From the NCBI RefSeq assembly GCF_003122205.1, contig NZ_QEYE01000004.1, positions 1 through 64,000 of the forward strand: DNA of 64,000 nt. Reading direction: 5' to 3'. This document shows, piece by piece, positions 63,975-64,000 of this stretch (positions within the stretch are counted from its first letter, which is position 1; each line of letters begins with the position of its first letter). The notes under the pieces are model-generated. The model saw only the letters and a program-made list of their open reading frames with translations. It did no database searches and was not told the origin of the DNA. Source of the stretch: Maritimibacter sp. 55A14 (lineage in GTDB: Bacteria; Pseudomonadota; Alphaproteobacteria; Rhodobacterales; Rhodobacteraceae). The position numbers were made by a program, and so were the translations under genes.

Positions 63975-64000
63975 CATTTGACCGCAGGCCAGCCGCGTTC

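Overview
The window comes from a high-GC alphaproteobacterium that looks like a member of the Rhodobacteraceae (Roseobacter-like). The right two thirds carry a redox-sensing RegB kinase next to a SenC/Sco gene, a DUF6478-like protein, a protocatechuate branch (pobA-pcaC-pcaH-pcaG), an alphaproteobacterial addB-addA set behind tsaE-amgK-murU, flagellar genes, and short intergenic repeats I recognise from this family. This assignment is inference from gene content; no rRNA is present.

Positions 1-20,711 are accessory DNA, lower in GC and richer in unknown genes than the core. They form two tandem integrative elements stacked at one tRNA-Lys(UUU) gene. The intact tRNA is at 20,664-20,739 (minus strand). 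A perfect 50-bp copy of its 3' half plus two flanking bases lies at 10,326-10,375. The left element (1-10,325, left end outside the window) ends in a tyrosine integrase whose stop codon is 2 bp from that copy. The right element (10,326-20,711) starts with a second, P4-type integrase. It carries TGTCCCCCAT repeats near both ends, as expected for integrase arm sites.

The left element holds a mobile-mystery A/B (Xre + Fic) pair. Next is a tight three-gene operon: an RNase H-like/DUF429/P-loop kinase fusion, a short adenylosuccinate-synthetase homologue with Ser at the catalytic Asp position (PurZ-like), and a membrane-anchored dCTP deaminase/dUTPase-fold protein without the usual catalytic residues. 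I know of no described system with this composition; it is the best candidate here for an undescribed nucleotide-based conflict or base-modification system. The rest of the element is an uncharacterised DPDNG/YHHNTR protein, an Xre-membrane-HNH nuclease module and the excision/integration genes.

The right element has plasmid-like maintenance genes (a ParB-like protein, a ParA with a degenerate P-loop, an RHH-like partner, a replication-type winged-helix protein and an AlpA regulator). It also has several small membrane proteins, an IS1595-type transposase remnant and a frameshifted winged-helix pseudogene.

The core from 20.7 kb onward runs: dapF-mtaB; a small protein and a GST; a SulP transporter; a sulfide-oxidation pair (PTP-like/SQR fusion and a metallo-beta-lactamase) behind an 18-bp palindrome; the flagellar operon motB-flgE-flgK-flgL-flgI, with flgL broken at a run of eight G; an aldehyde dehydrogenase, a CMD protein and the pob/pca genes; chrA; a small lipoprotein; fadH; a DUF4396-like membrane protein; three Rhodobacteraceae hypothetical genes; ilvD; a CPBP protease; accD-folC; trxA; addA-addB-murU-amgK-tsaE; a frameshifted PAS protein; and regB divergent from senC.
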